Assembly (NCBI RefSeq): GCF_036245865.1
Contig: NZ_BTTW01000004.1
Coordinates: 1 to 64,000, forward strand
DNA: 64,000 bases
Direction: 5' to 3'
From: Corallococcus caeni
GTDB lineage: Bacteria > Myxococcota > Myxococcia > Myxococcales > Myxococcaceae
A model generated the notes under the pieces. It saw only the letters and a list, made by a program, of their open reading frames with translations. It was not told the DNA's origin and searched no databases. The stretch's first letter is position 1. The number at the start of each line of letters is the position of its first letter. A program made the translations under genes and the position numbers. Shown piece by piece: positions 41,220 through 49,418 of this stretch.

Positions 41220-43624
41220 CAGTCCCCCCCTTCCGACGACAGGACGTCCTTGAACTCCGTGTCGACCGCGCGCAGCGCGTCCGCCTTCTCCTTGGCGACC
41301 TTCTGGATGTTCGCCGCGTTGTCCTGCGTGCGGCTGAAGGCCACGTCCACCGTGCCGGTGTCGGCCTTGAGCACCAGGTCGTAGAACTGCTGCCGCACGC
41401 GGCGGAAGCTGTCGTAGGCGATGCGGCCCACCAGGTTGCGGGCGTCGCCGGACGCGGCGGCCACCTCCTGCTCGTAGCCCTGGAGCAGCGCCTGCTCCAC
41501 GCGCACCTTGTCGCGGATGGACTTCACGCGGTGCTCCAGCCGCGAGCGCAGCGCCACCCGGGCCACCGCCACGCGGCCGCGCAGCGAGTCGATGCGCGAG
41601 CGCACCGCGTGCATGCGCAGCAGCACGCGGGTGTCCTCGCCGTCCAGCCGGCCTTCACCGGCGCGCAGGACGCCGTGCTCCTGCTGGAGCGCGGCGGAGT
41701 AGCGGGCGCGGATGGCGGCCTCGCCCTCCAGCGACGTGTCCGTGGACTGGCGCTCCGTTGCCAGTCGGGCGCGGGTGCGGTCCAGCTCCGCCTGCAGGTC
41801 GCGCAGCGTGGCGATCTCCGCCTGGAGCTGCACCAGGAACTCGCGCTCCTCGGCGGGGTCCGCCTGCCGCTCGTCGCGCGTGTCCTCCACCCACTTGCGG
41901 ATGGCGGCGGCGTTGGCGTGCAGGCTCTGCAGCTCGTAGCCCACGCGGAAGGCCTCGCGGTCCACCGCGTCCACCTTCGCCTGCATGCGCTGACGGCGCG
42001 CTTCCAGCTCCTTGTTGGTGGTGGGCAGCGACGCGAAGCGCAGCCGCTGGGCCTCGCGCGCGCCCTGGGCGACGAGCAGCTTCTCGCGCTCGGCGGGCGT
42101 CAGCTTCTCCTCCACCAGCGCGGCCTCCGCCTGCACCAGGGACTGCTCCACGGCGGTGAGCGCGGTGTCCACGGCCTCCGCGCGGACGTAGCCCTCCTGC
42201 AGCTCCGGGAACGCCTCCAGCCCGCGCGCGTCCAGCGCCTCCAGGATGCGCTCCGCGATGGCCTTCGCCTCGCCCGCGCCCTGACGGCCGCTGTCCAGGT
42301 CGCCCACCATCCGCACCGCGTCCGCGACCTCCTTCTGTGTGGACGCGTACTTCAGCGCCAGCGGGGGAAGGAGGGTGCTCACGTCCAGCGAGCGCTCGTT
42401 GCGCGCCAGCAGGTTGTCGAAGTACGCGACGGGGTCGTGGTTCACGCGCAGCAGCGCGTCCACCTTGTCGCGCGCGGGCATGAACATCCGCACCACGCCG
42501 TCATACGTCTCCAGCGCCTCGTCGTACTGGCGCAGCTTCTGGAGCAGGTGCCCCTGGAGGATGCGCGCCTCGGGCGCGAGCTGCGAATCCGGCGCGACGA
42601 GCAGCAGGATGTCCGTGGCGTTCTTCGCCTGCGTGAAGTCCTGCTTGCGCACGTACGTCCACGCGACCTCCAGCAGCGACTCCGGGAAGCGCTCGCTCTC
42701 GCGCGGAATCTGGCCGTAGTGGTCCAGCGCCTCGTCGTAGCGGCCCGTCTCGTACATCAGGCGGCCCAGGGACAGGTACGCGAGCTCGCGGAAGCGCTGG
42801 GCCTCCGCTTCCGCGAGGCCCGTGGACACCACCGCGTCCGGACCGCTGCCCACGATGCGCTGGAACTGCGCGATGGCCGCGGGGTAGTCCCCGCTCTGCA
42901 CGCTCAGCACGCCCAGGTGGTAGACGGCCTGCACGCGGAAGGCGCCGGGGCCTTGCGCCAGCGGGGCGAACAGCGCGCGAGAGCGCTGCTGGTGCTCCTC
43001 CGGCGACAGGTCCAGGCGCTTGAAGGTGCCGCGCGCGTGCACATAGGCGATGTCCGGCGCCAGCACGCCGCCCGACAGCTGCCGCGCCTTGTCCACGTAC
43101 GCGTCGATGCCCTCGAACTGCTGGAGCCGGCCCGCCACCGCGAGGTAGCGGCTCACGGCCTCCTTGTAGCGCTGCGGCGTCAGGGGCAGGGACAGCACGT
43201 CGCGCAGGTACACCCGCGCGCCGATGTCGTTCTTCTGCTGGTAGAGCGCGTCCGCCAGGTAGAAGACCGCCTCCGGGTAGCGCGGGCTCGCCTTGAAGTC
43301 CGGGTCGCTCACCAGGTCGTAGAAGAGGACGGACGCGGCGGCCCAGTCCCCCAGCAGCGAGTACACCTCGCCCTCGGAGAAGCGCTTGAGCTGCGAGTCG
43401 GTGCTGCTGGGCTCGGGGCGCTCCGTGAACTGCGTCTCCACGAAGCGCAGGGACTGCTCCGCCGCGCGCAGCTGCGCCTCCACCGCTTCCACCGAAGCGG
43501 CGCGCGAGCTGAGCGACGCGGGCATGGGGGGCAGCGGGGTCCCCGGCCTGGGAGCCTGGGGCGCCGGAGCGGGCGCGGCCTGAAGGGACAGCGCGAGGGC
43601 CAGGGCGTGCAGCGTCGCGGTCAC
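41219..43624 (-). CDS. Periplasmic TPR-repeat protein with long coiled coil
   Basis: The 801-residue product has a signal peptide (TATLHALALALSLQAAPA). TPR-type repeats follow (for example EVYSLLGDWAAASVLFYDLV and LGRLMYETGRYDEALDHYG). The C-terminal half is long coiled coil rich in Glu, Arg and Gln (AALVEEKLTPAEREKLL, LRDLQAELDRTRARLATE). It ends just at the start of the larger TPR gene (TGATG). With that protein and the TPR lipoprotein it likely forms one envelope complex. The enzyme function is none that can be seen. Confidence 0.8.
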   Translation of the reverse strand: MTATLHALALALSLQAAPAPAPQAPRPGTPLPPMPASLSSRAASVEAVEAQLRAAEQSLRFVETQFTERPEPSSTDSQLKRFSEGEVYSLLGDWAAASVLFYDLVSDPDFKASPRYPEAVFYLADALYQQKNDIGARVYLRDVLSLPLTPQRYKEAVSRYLAVAGRLQQFEGIDAYVDKARQLSGGVLAPDIAYVHARGTFKRLDLSPEEHQQRSRALFAPLAQGPGAFRVQAVYHLGVLSVQSGDYPAAIAQFQRIVGSGPDAVVSTGLAEAEAQRFRELAYLSLGRLMYETGRYDEALDHYGQIPRESERFPESLLEVAWTYVRKQDFTQAKNATDILLLVAPDSQLAPEARILQGHLLQKLRQYDEALETYDGVVRMFMPARDKVDALLRVNHDPVAYFDNLLARNERSLDVSTLLPPLALKYASTQKEVADAVRMVGDLDSGRQGAGEAKAIAERILEALDARGLEAFPELQEGYVRAEAVDTALTAVEQSLVQAEAALVEEKLTPAEREKLLVAQGAREAQRLRFASLPTTNKELEARRQRMQAKVDAVDREAFRVGYELQSLHANAAAIRKWVEDTRDERQADPAEEREFLVQLQAEIATLRDLQAELDRTRARLATERQSTDTSLEGEAAIRARYSAALQQEHGVLRAGEGRLDGEDTRVLLRMHAVRSRIDSLRGRVAVARVALRSRLEHRVKSIRDKVRVEQALLQGYEQEVAAASGDARNLVGRIAYDSFRRVRQQFYDLVLKADTGTVDVAFSRTQDNAANIQKVAKEKADALRAVDTEFKDVLSSEGGD

Positions 43625-43636
43625 GGCGGCTGCTCC

Positions 43637-44434
43637 CTACTTCGGCTCGCTGGAGGTGGTGGCCGGCGCGGCGGGCGTGCCCGGAGCGCCTTGCGTCGCC
43701 GGAGGGGTGGGCCCGGGCGGCCGGTTCGCGCGCGTGTCCTTGGCCACCTCGATGTCGTAGCGCACCGCGGGCCGGTCCTTGAGGTCGGTGGTGAGGCCGC
43801 CCTTCTCCACGCCCACCACGTTCACCGTGGTGACCTTTCCGGTCTCCGCGTTGAAGGTGTAACTGGATTGCACCTTGAACTTGTAGCCTTCCAGGTAGCT
43901 GAACACGCCGTAGCCGCTGCCCCGGTACACCAGGCGCACCGCCAGCTGGTGCTGGCCCGGCACGATGCGGCCGTTGAAGACCTCCAGCGACTGGTGCCGG
44001 TTCAGGTCTCCCTGCGTGTCCACCTGGGTGAAGATGGGCGCGCCGTCCAGCGCGTACACCACCGACTCCAGCTGGAACGCGTTGCCCATCTCGTTCTTGT
44101 GCACGAGCACCGCGCGGGCGCCGGTGGACAGCTCGCCGCCCATCACCGACTCCTGGAGCAGCAGCAGGCGCGCCTTGGAGCGGTAGATCTTCTCCTTCAG
44201 GTCGACGACCTGCTCCTCCAGCGTCTTCACGCGCGACGTGAAGGCCTCATCCGCCGTCTGGTCGCCCGTGGGCGCGGGAGCCTGCTGCGACGCGGCGGGC
44301 TGCGATGCGGCGGCGGCCGGCGCGGCGGGAGGAGGAGCGGCAGGAGTGGGGGACGCACCTTGCGCGAACACCGGCCCGGACAGGCCAGCGCTCAGGAGCG
44401 CGAGGAGACGGAAGGTGGCGGATGCGACGCGCAC
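43637..44434 (-). CDS. Exported protein with coiled-coil and beta-rich domain (mgl-linked)
   Basis: The 265-residue product begins at GTG 44434, with GAGG seven bases upstream, and has a signal peptide (ATFRLLALLSAGLSGPVFAQ). A Pro/Ala linker, a coiled-coil stretch (SRVKTLEEQVVDLKEKIYRS) and a beta-rich domain (GQHQLAVRLVYRGSGYGVFS, KVQSSYTFNAE) follow, and a Pro/Ala tail. The family was not recognised. It lies directly downstream of mglA and upstream of the TPR genes, and could be a periplasmic partner of those proteins. Confidence 0.75.
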   Translation of the reverse strand: MRVASATFRLLALLSAGLSGPVFAQGASPTPAAPPPAAPAAAASQPAASQQAPAPTGDQTADEAFTSRVKTLEEQVVDLKEKIYRSKARLLLLQESVMGGELSTGARAVLVHKNEMGNAFQLESVVYALDGAPIFTQVDTQGDLNRHQSLEVFNGRIVPGQHQLAVRLVYRGSGYGVFSYLEGYKFKVQSSYTFNAETGKVTTVNVVGVEKGGLTTDLKDRPAVRYDIEVAKDTRANRPPGPTPPATQGAPGTPAAPATTSSEPK

Positions 44435-44542
44435 GGTACGACCTCGGAAGGCGGCTCTGCCCGACGGCACGAGGTCATACCATCCTTTGCCGGGGGCTGC
44501 CCGGTGGGGGGCAGCCCGCCGGGCAGGGGAGCAGGCGGAGTG

Positions 44543-45130
44543 TCAGCCGCCCTTGCGCAGCTCGGTGAGGACCAGCTTCGCCACGGCCTTGAGCGTGTCG
44601 AAGACGCCCACGCCCGTGGGCGCCACGGCCTGGTACTCCGGGATGTTCCGGGGGTTGAGCGCCTTGCGCATCTCCTCCACGGTCACCGCGTTGGGCAGGT
44701 CGCGCTTGTTGTACTGCACGACGTACGGAATCTTGTTCAGGTCGTAGCCCTGCTCGGCCAGGTTGATGCGCAGGTTCTCCAACGACTCCATGTTGGCTTC
44801 CATGCGCTCGATCTGGCTGTCGGCGACGAACACCACGCCGTCCACGCCCTTGAGGATGAGCTTGCGGCTGGCGTCGTAGAACACCTGGCCGGGCACCGTG
44901 TAGAGGTGGAAGCGCGTCTTGAAGCCGCGGATCTCACCGAGCGACAGGGGCAGGAAGTCGAAGAAGAGCGTGCGGTCCGTCTCCGTGGAGAGGGAGATGA
45001 GCTTGCCCTTCGTGTCCGCCGCGGTCTTGTTGTAGATGTACTGAAGGTTGGTCGTCTTCCCGCAGAGGCCCGGCCCGTAATAGACAATCTTGCAGTTGAT
45101 TTCGCGGGATGAGTAATTGATGAAGGACAT
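44543..45130 (-). CDS. mglA: MglA, Ras-like small GTPase controlling cell polarity and gliding
   Basis: The 195-residue product is a bacterial Ras-like GTPase. It begins [20 protein letters not shown] and has the P-loop [10 protein letters not shown] at about residues 19-28. [20 protein letters not shown] replaces the usual DxxG switch II, and [12 protein letters not shown] is the NKRD guanine-specificity motif. In Myxococcus, GTP-bound MglA marks the leading pole and links gliding and type IV pilus machineries to polarity signals in the cytoplasm. The gene follows mglB by 11 bp in the known mglBA order. Length and motifs are those of active MglA. Confidence 0.98.
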   Translation of the reverse strand: MSFINYSSREINCKIVYYGPGLCGKTTNLQYIYNKTAADTKGKLISLSTETDRTLFFDFLPLSLGEIRGFKTRFHLYTVPGQVFYDASRKLILKGVDGVVFVADSQIERMEANMESLENLRINLAEQGYDLNKIPYVVQYNKRDLPNAVTVEEMRKALNPRNIPEYQAVAPTGVGVFDTLKAVAKLVLTELRKGG

Positions 45131-45141
45131 GGCTTCCCGGG

Positions 45142-45621
45142 TTACTCGCTGAAGAGGTTGTCGATATCGTCGTCGGAGATCTCGGCGAACGGCGAACCGG
45201 CTCCGGGGCTGTCGGTCTTCTTCACGAGGCTTTCGAAGATCTTCGTCAGCTCGTCGCTGGCCTTCTTGATGCGCAGGCGCACCAGACCCAGGCTCGTGCG
45301 GTTGTCGAAGATGACGACCAGCACCACGCGGCTGCCCACGATGGTCATGTAGAGGCTGTCCTTCGCCCCTTCATGGAACTGGTTGGGGAATTCATTCTCC
45401 CCGATCAGCTTCGCCAGTCCGCCCATGGCGGCCACGTTGCCGGCCGTCAGCGACGCGAGCGACGTGGTGTCGATGTTCTGCGTCTGGCCGGCCGAGGAGA
45501 TGAGCTGGCCGTTCTTGTCGACGAGGAAGACCACCTTCGCGTTCGCGTCCTTGGTGAGCCGGTCGCAAACGGCGTTGATCTTGGTGAACTCCTCTTCGTA
45601 CATCACCAGTTGCGTGCCCAT
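45142..45621 (-). CDS. mglB: MglB, roadblock/LC7-domain GTPase-activating protein for MglA
   Basis: The 159-residue product is a roadblock/LC7 protein: [20 protein letters not shown] at the start, [20 protein letters not shown], a central [20 protein letters not shown] helix and [20 protein letters not shown]. It ends with an acidic tail [12 protein letters not shown]. MglB activates GTP hydrolysis by MglA and keeps it from the lagging pole. It is the first gene of the minus-strand run that continues to wza. The 180-bp divergent space upstream (to 45805) should hold its promoter, which could not be defined by eye. Confidence 0.97.
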   Translation of the reverse strand: MGTQLVMYEEEFTKINAVCDRLTKDANAKVVFLVDKNGQLISSAGQTQNIDTTSLASLTAGNVAAMGGLAKLIGENEFPNQFHEGAKDSLYMTIVGSRVVLVVIFDNRTSLGLVRLRIKKASDELTKIFESLVKKTDSPGAGSPFAEISDDDIDNLFSE

Positions 45622-45805
45622 GGGCGTATGCGCTCCTCAGCGTTCGCTCGCCCCGCGCGCGGCGGCGCTCCGATGTTTCTGGAGTGAATCCCGGAGGTTA
45701 GACGAGGCGCTACCGACCGCCGTCATGCTTAGCAAAGCAGTTCCACTCCAGCAAGAAGCCAGCCGTGATCCGCGCCGCTTCTTGAAGGAATGACGGCTTC
45801 GCGGG

Positions 45806-47398
45806 TTGGGACACCTGCCCCTCTTCTCTATACTCTCCCGGGCCTTGCGCCGCCCGAGCCCCCTCACCGCCATCCTCCCGCGCCTGCTCGTCCTCGTCCT
45901 GGCGCTCGCCTGTTCCGGGGGCGCCCGTGCGCAAACCCCCGAGTCCGAGCGCGCCTCGTTGCGCCTCCGTTACGGCCTGTCCTCGCGCCAGGGTGAGCAG
46001 GTGGATGTAGGGCCCGGGCTCACCTACTCCGGTCTGACGCCGAACGACGTGGCGCTGACGTTGATGGGCTGGGCGGGGACGTACCTGGGCGGCCAGGTGG
46101 AGCTCCAGCGCGAGGCGTTCGAGCTTCGGGATGCGTCGTCGCGCGTGACGGGCGGCAGCCTGGTGCGCGGTTCGCTGGGGCCGCGCGGGCGTCTGTTCTT
46201 GGGGCCGGTGCGGCTGGAGCTGGGCGCGGGCTACGGCTTCGCGCAGCTGCCGCTGTTCGGTGGGTTCACCTACGCGCCGGTGTTGCAGCGGGGCGTGCGG
46301 CACGCGGCGCTGGTGTCCGCGCGGGTGTTGGTGGCGCTGCCGGCGAAGCTGCAACTGGAAGCGCGGGGTGAACTGCCGCTGACGCTCTCCGCGCACGCGG
46401 CGGATGGACTGAAGGCGTCATCGTCCGGCTACGTCGTGGGCGCGGCGCTCCTGTATCCGGTGGTGAGCCGGGATGGCTGGACGGGGCGCCTGCTCCTGGA
46501 CGTGCAGCAGGCGCACGACACCATGGAACTGGAGGACAGCGGCCTGCGCTCCGAACAGCGGATGCGCCGCATCGGCCTGGGCTTCGAGGTCGCGCTGGGC
46601 CCGGCACCTCGAGTCATCGAGGATCGGGTGCGTGGAATCATCCCCATCCAGGTGGTGGACGCGGACACCGGCGCGCCGCTCGCGGGGGCGCGGGTGCGCG
46701 TGCCCTCATTGATGAAGCCGGGGACGACCGAGGAGCTGGTGACGGATGCGCAGGGGAAGGTGAGGGCCTTCCTGCCACCGGGAGAGCAGTCCGCCGAGGT
46801 GATCCTGGAGGGCTACGACTCCGTGACGGCGCGCACCTCCGTGCCGGTCATGGAGATCGCTCCCCTGGAGGTCCGCCTCCACAAGCCGGCGCCGACCACG
46901 GGCTCCCTCAAGGTGAAGGTGGTGCAGGGCAAGAACAGCGCGCCGGTTCCGGACGTGCAGGTCGCTTCAGGCACCGCCCAGCTGCGCACTGACAAGGCCG
47001 GTGAGGTGCTGCTGGAAGGGCTCGCGCCGGGACCGGTGGCCGTGGCGATGTCGGCGCCGGGCTTCCGCGCCACGGAAGAGGCCGCGGTCGTGGTGGCGGG
47101 GCAGACGTCGGAGCTGGTGGTGGTGCTGGCCCAGGAGCGCAAGGGCGAGCTGGCCACGCTGGTGGGCCAGGTGCGCAGCGCTCGGAGCGGCAAGGCGCTG
47201 GTGGCGACGGTGAGCATCCCGCAGGCGAAGGTGCGCACGCGCACGGACAAGAGCGGCGCCTTCACCGCGCGCGTCCGCGGCGGCACGTACCGCATCACCC
47301 TGTCCGCGGCCGGGCACCGGACCCAGACGAAGACCGTCACCGTGCGCGAAGGCGAGCAGGCGATTCTCAACGTTGATTTGTTCCCGAGGGGCCGGTGA
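45806..47398 (+). CDS. Exported protein with beta-barrel-like N-terminus and carboxypeptidase-regulatory (Ig-like) repeats
   Basis: The 530-residue reading frame has an N-terminal hydrophobic signal (LPRLLVLVLALACSGGARA). Residues about 45-270 show alternating beta-strands like an outer-membrane barrel (LRLRYGLSSRQGEQVDVG, GPVRLELGAGYGFAQLP). Three carboxypeptidase-regulatory-like domains follow (IQVVDADTGAPLAGARVRV; LKVKVVQGKNSAPVPDVQV; LVGQVRSARSGKALVATV). The start is uncertain: TTG 45806 or a later codon. It is followed by a FecR lipoprotein and a kinase on the same strand, so an envelope-sensing role is possible. Confidence 0.7.
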   Translation: MGHLPLFSILSRALRRPSPLTAILPRLLVLVLALACSGGARAQTPESERASLRLRYGLSSRQGEQVDVGPGLTYSGLTPNDVALTLMGWAGTYLGGQVELQREAFELRDASSRVTGGSLVRGSLGPRGRLFLGPVRLELGAGYGFAQLPLFGGFTYAPVLQRGVRHAALVSARVLVALPAKLQLEARGELPLTLSAHAADGLKASSSGYVVGAALLYPVVSRDGWTGRLLLDVQQAHDTMELEDSGLRSEQRMRRIGLGFEVALGPAPRVIEDRVRGIIPIQVVDADTGAPLAGARVRVPSLMKPGTTEELVTDAQGKVRAFLPPGEQSAEVILEGYDSVTARTSVPVMEIAPLEVRLHKPAPTTGSLKVKVVQGKNSAPVPDVQVASGTAQLRTDKAGEVLLEGLAPGPVAVAMSAPGFRATEEAAVVVAGQTSELVVVLAQERKGELATLVGQVRSARSGKALVATVSIPQAKVRTRTDKSGAFTARVRGGTYRITLSAAGHRTQTKTVTVREGEQAILNVDLFPRGR

Positions 47399-47447
47399 GT
47401 CGCGCGGCAGTGCCGCGACGCACCCGTCCGTCGTCGTCGAGGTTTCA

Positions 47448-49415
47448 GTGAGTCCTGTCCGCATCCTGGCGCTGTCGCTGCTCGTCCTCCTCTCCGGCTG
47501 CTCGGGGTGTGAACGCGAGGAGGCGCCGAAGCCTCCGCCAGTGGTGGAGGTGGACGCGGGGGCCGTCGTCCCCATCGGGCGCCTGGAAGGGCTGTCCGGT
47601 GACGTGCGCCTGGAGCGCGGCGGCAAGGTGGGCCCGGCGGTGGAGGGGCCGCTGCTCGCGGGCGACGCGGTGGAGACCGGCGAGAGCGGATCCGCGACGG
47701 TGCGCTTCCCGGGCGACCGGACGGTGGAGGTGGGCAGCGAGGGCCGGTTCGCGGTGGGCTCGGACGCGACGGGCATCGTGATGAAGGTGGAGCGCGGCAT
47801 CGTGCTGTCACGCGTGCCCGCGGGCGGGAAGCCCGACAGCGCGGGCTCAAAGGTGACGTTGAACATCCTCACCCCCTTCGGCCTCACGCGCGTGGGGCCG
47901 GATCCGTCGGAGGTGAAGGTCGCGGTGGCGGAGGACTCGGCGCGGGTGGAGGTGAAGCTGGGCGCCATCGAACTGGTCTCCAAGGACGGCAAGACGCTGC
48001 GCGCGGCGCAGGGCGACGCGGTGGACCTGACGCGCGAGCGTGCGGAGGTGACACCCTCGGCCCCGCGCATCGTGGAGCTGGCGCCCATCGCGGTGACGGT
48101 GCGCGCGACCTCCGGCAACGCGGAGGTGAAGTCGAAGGACACGGGCCGCTGGCGCAAGGTGCGCCGCGACGGCGAGGTGCTGTCCTTTGGCGACGGCGTG
48201 CGGGCGAAGGGCGGCGAGGCGGTGCTGTCACTCAAGGACAGCGGCTCGGTGCTGACGCTCGCTCCAGGCGCGGAGGCGGTGCTGGAGAGCGCGGGGCAGC
48301 AGGGCACCATCGACGAGGCGCGCGTCAACCTGCTGCAGGGCCTGCTGGCCGTGCAGCTCGCCATGGGGCGCCAGAGCCGCGTTGTGCTGCCGCAGATGAC
48401 GGTGGAGTCCGGGAGCGGGGCGAGGCTGGAGATCCGCCGCACGCAGACGGGCATGCAGGTGGCGGCGCACACGGGCGACGTGACGCTGCGGCGGGGCGAG
48501 GCACGGCAGGAGCTGCGCGCTGGTGAGCGCGCCACCGTGGCCACGGACGGCACCGCGAAGGTGGAGCCGCTGGAGGCTGCGGTGGTGGCGGTGGGCCCGG
48601 GCGAGGGCACGGAGATCTTCCACCGGGGCCTTTCGGAGGTGGCGCTCACCTGGGAGGGCGAGGGCGACGCGGTGGTGGAGGCGGCGCAGGACGCGGCCTT
48701 CAAGCGGCTGGTGCTCTGGGGCCGGGTGCACCGCGCTTCCGTCAACGTGTCCGCGCTGGCGCGGGGCACGCTGTACTGGCGGGCGCGCAAGGAGGACGGC
48801 ACGCAGGTCGCGGCGGGCAGCGTCCACTTCGCCCCGGAATCCCCCACGAGCTCGCTGGCGCGGGTGCGCAACGTGGTGCCGGAGGGGCCGGAGAAGACGA
48901 CCATCTTCTACCAGGACAAGCCTCCGGCGGTGACGTTCACCTACGGCGAGGAACCGCAGGCCCATACGTATCGCGTGGCGGTGTACAAGGCGGGCTCGCT
49001 CGCGACGCCCGTGGTGCAGCGCACGGTGTCGGAGCCGCGCGCGGCGCTGGAGGCGGGGGCGCTGGGCGAGGGCAGCTACCTGTGGTCCGTCACGCCGCTG
49101 TCGCAGGCGGGCGCGGCCCTCAAGGGCGGGCGCATGAACAAGCTGGAGCTCGTCTATGACAACTCGGTGGTGGGGCTGGTGGTGGACAGCCCGCGCCAGG
49201 GTACGTCGGCGGCGGAGAAGGTGCGGGCTTCGGGTGTGGCGCCCGTGGATGCCCGCCTGTCCATCAACGGACGGGCCGTGCCCCTGGACGCCAAGCACCG
49301 CTTCGATACGTGGGTCCCCCCCATGGGAATGCCCCCCCTGCTGGTGTTTAAGATGACGCGTCCCGGTGCCCCGGACGTACTCACGGTGCGCACCCTGAAA
49401 ACGCGAGGACCTTGA
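47448..49415 (+). CDS. FecR-domain lipoprotein
   Basis: The 655-residue product starts at GTG 47448, with GAGG six bases before it. A lipoprotein signal (ILALSLLVLLSGC) is followed by at least two FecR-like segments, for example GLSGDVRLERGGKVGPAV with GDAVETGESGSATVRF and a second AVLSLKDSGSVLTLAPGAE. The last third contains beta-rich segments (LYWRARKEDGTQVAAGSVHF). FecR domains of this kind occur in many myxobacterial envelope proteins; no sigma factor is adjacent. It ends 3 bp before the Ser/Thr kinase gene, so the two may form a signalling pair. Confidence 0.8.
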   Translation: MSPVRILALSLLVLLSGCSGCEREEAPKPPPVVEVDAGAVVPIGRLEGLSGDVRLERGGKVGPAVEGPLLAGDAVETGESGSATVRFPGDRTVEVGSEGRFAVGSDATGIVMKVERGIVLSRVPAGGKPDSAGSKVTLNILTPFGLTRVGPDPSEVKVAVAEDSARVEVKLGAIELVSKDGKTLRAAQGDAVDLTRERAEVTPSAPRIVELAPIAVTVRATSGNAEVKSKDTGRWRKVRRDGEVLSFGDGVRAKGGEAVLSLKDSGSVLTLAPGAEAVLESAGQQGTIDEARVNLLQGLLAVQLAMGRQSRVVLPQMTVESGSGARLEIRRTQTGMQVAAHTGDVTLRRGEARQELRAGERATVATDGTAKVEPLEAAVVAVGPGEGTEIFHRGLSEVALTWEGEGDAVVEAAQDAAFKRLVLWGRVHRASVNVSALARGTLYWRARKEDGTQVAAGSVHFAPESPTSSLARVRNVVPEGPEKTTIFYQDKPPAVTFTYGEEPQAHTYRVAVYKAGSLATPVVQRTVSEPRAALEAGALGEGSYLWSVTPLSQAGAALKGGRMNKLELVYDNSVVGLVVDSPRQGTSAAEKVRASGVAPVDARLSINGRAVPLDAKHRFDTWVPPMGMPPLLVFKMTRPGAPDVLTVRTLKTRGP

Positions 49416-49418
49416 GGG

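Noticed and set aside
38658..41384. A 908-codon open frame on the plus strand
   Set aside because: It is the antisense shadow of the large TPR gene, with Arg/Val/Leu/Gly-biased composition and no domain.
41531..45112. A 1193-codon open frame on the plus strand
   Set aside because: It is antisense to the TPR gene, the exported gene and mglA; composition is that of a high-GC shadow frame.
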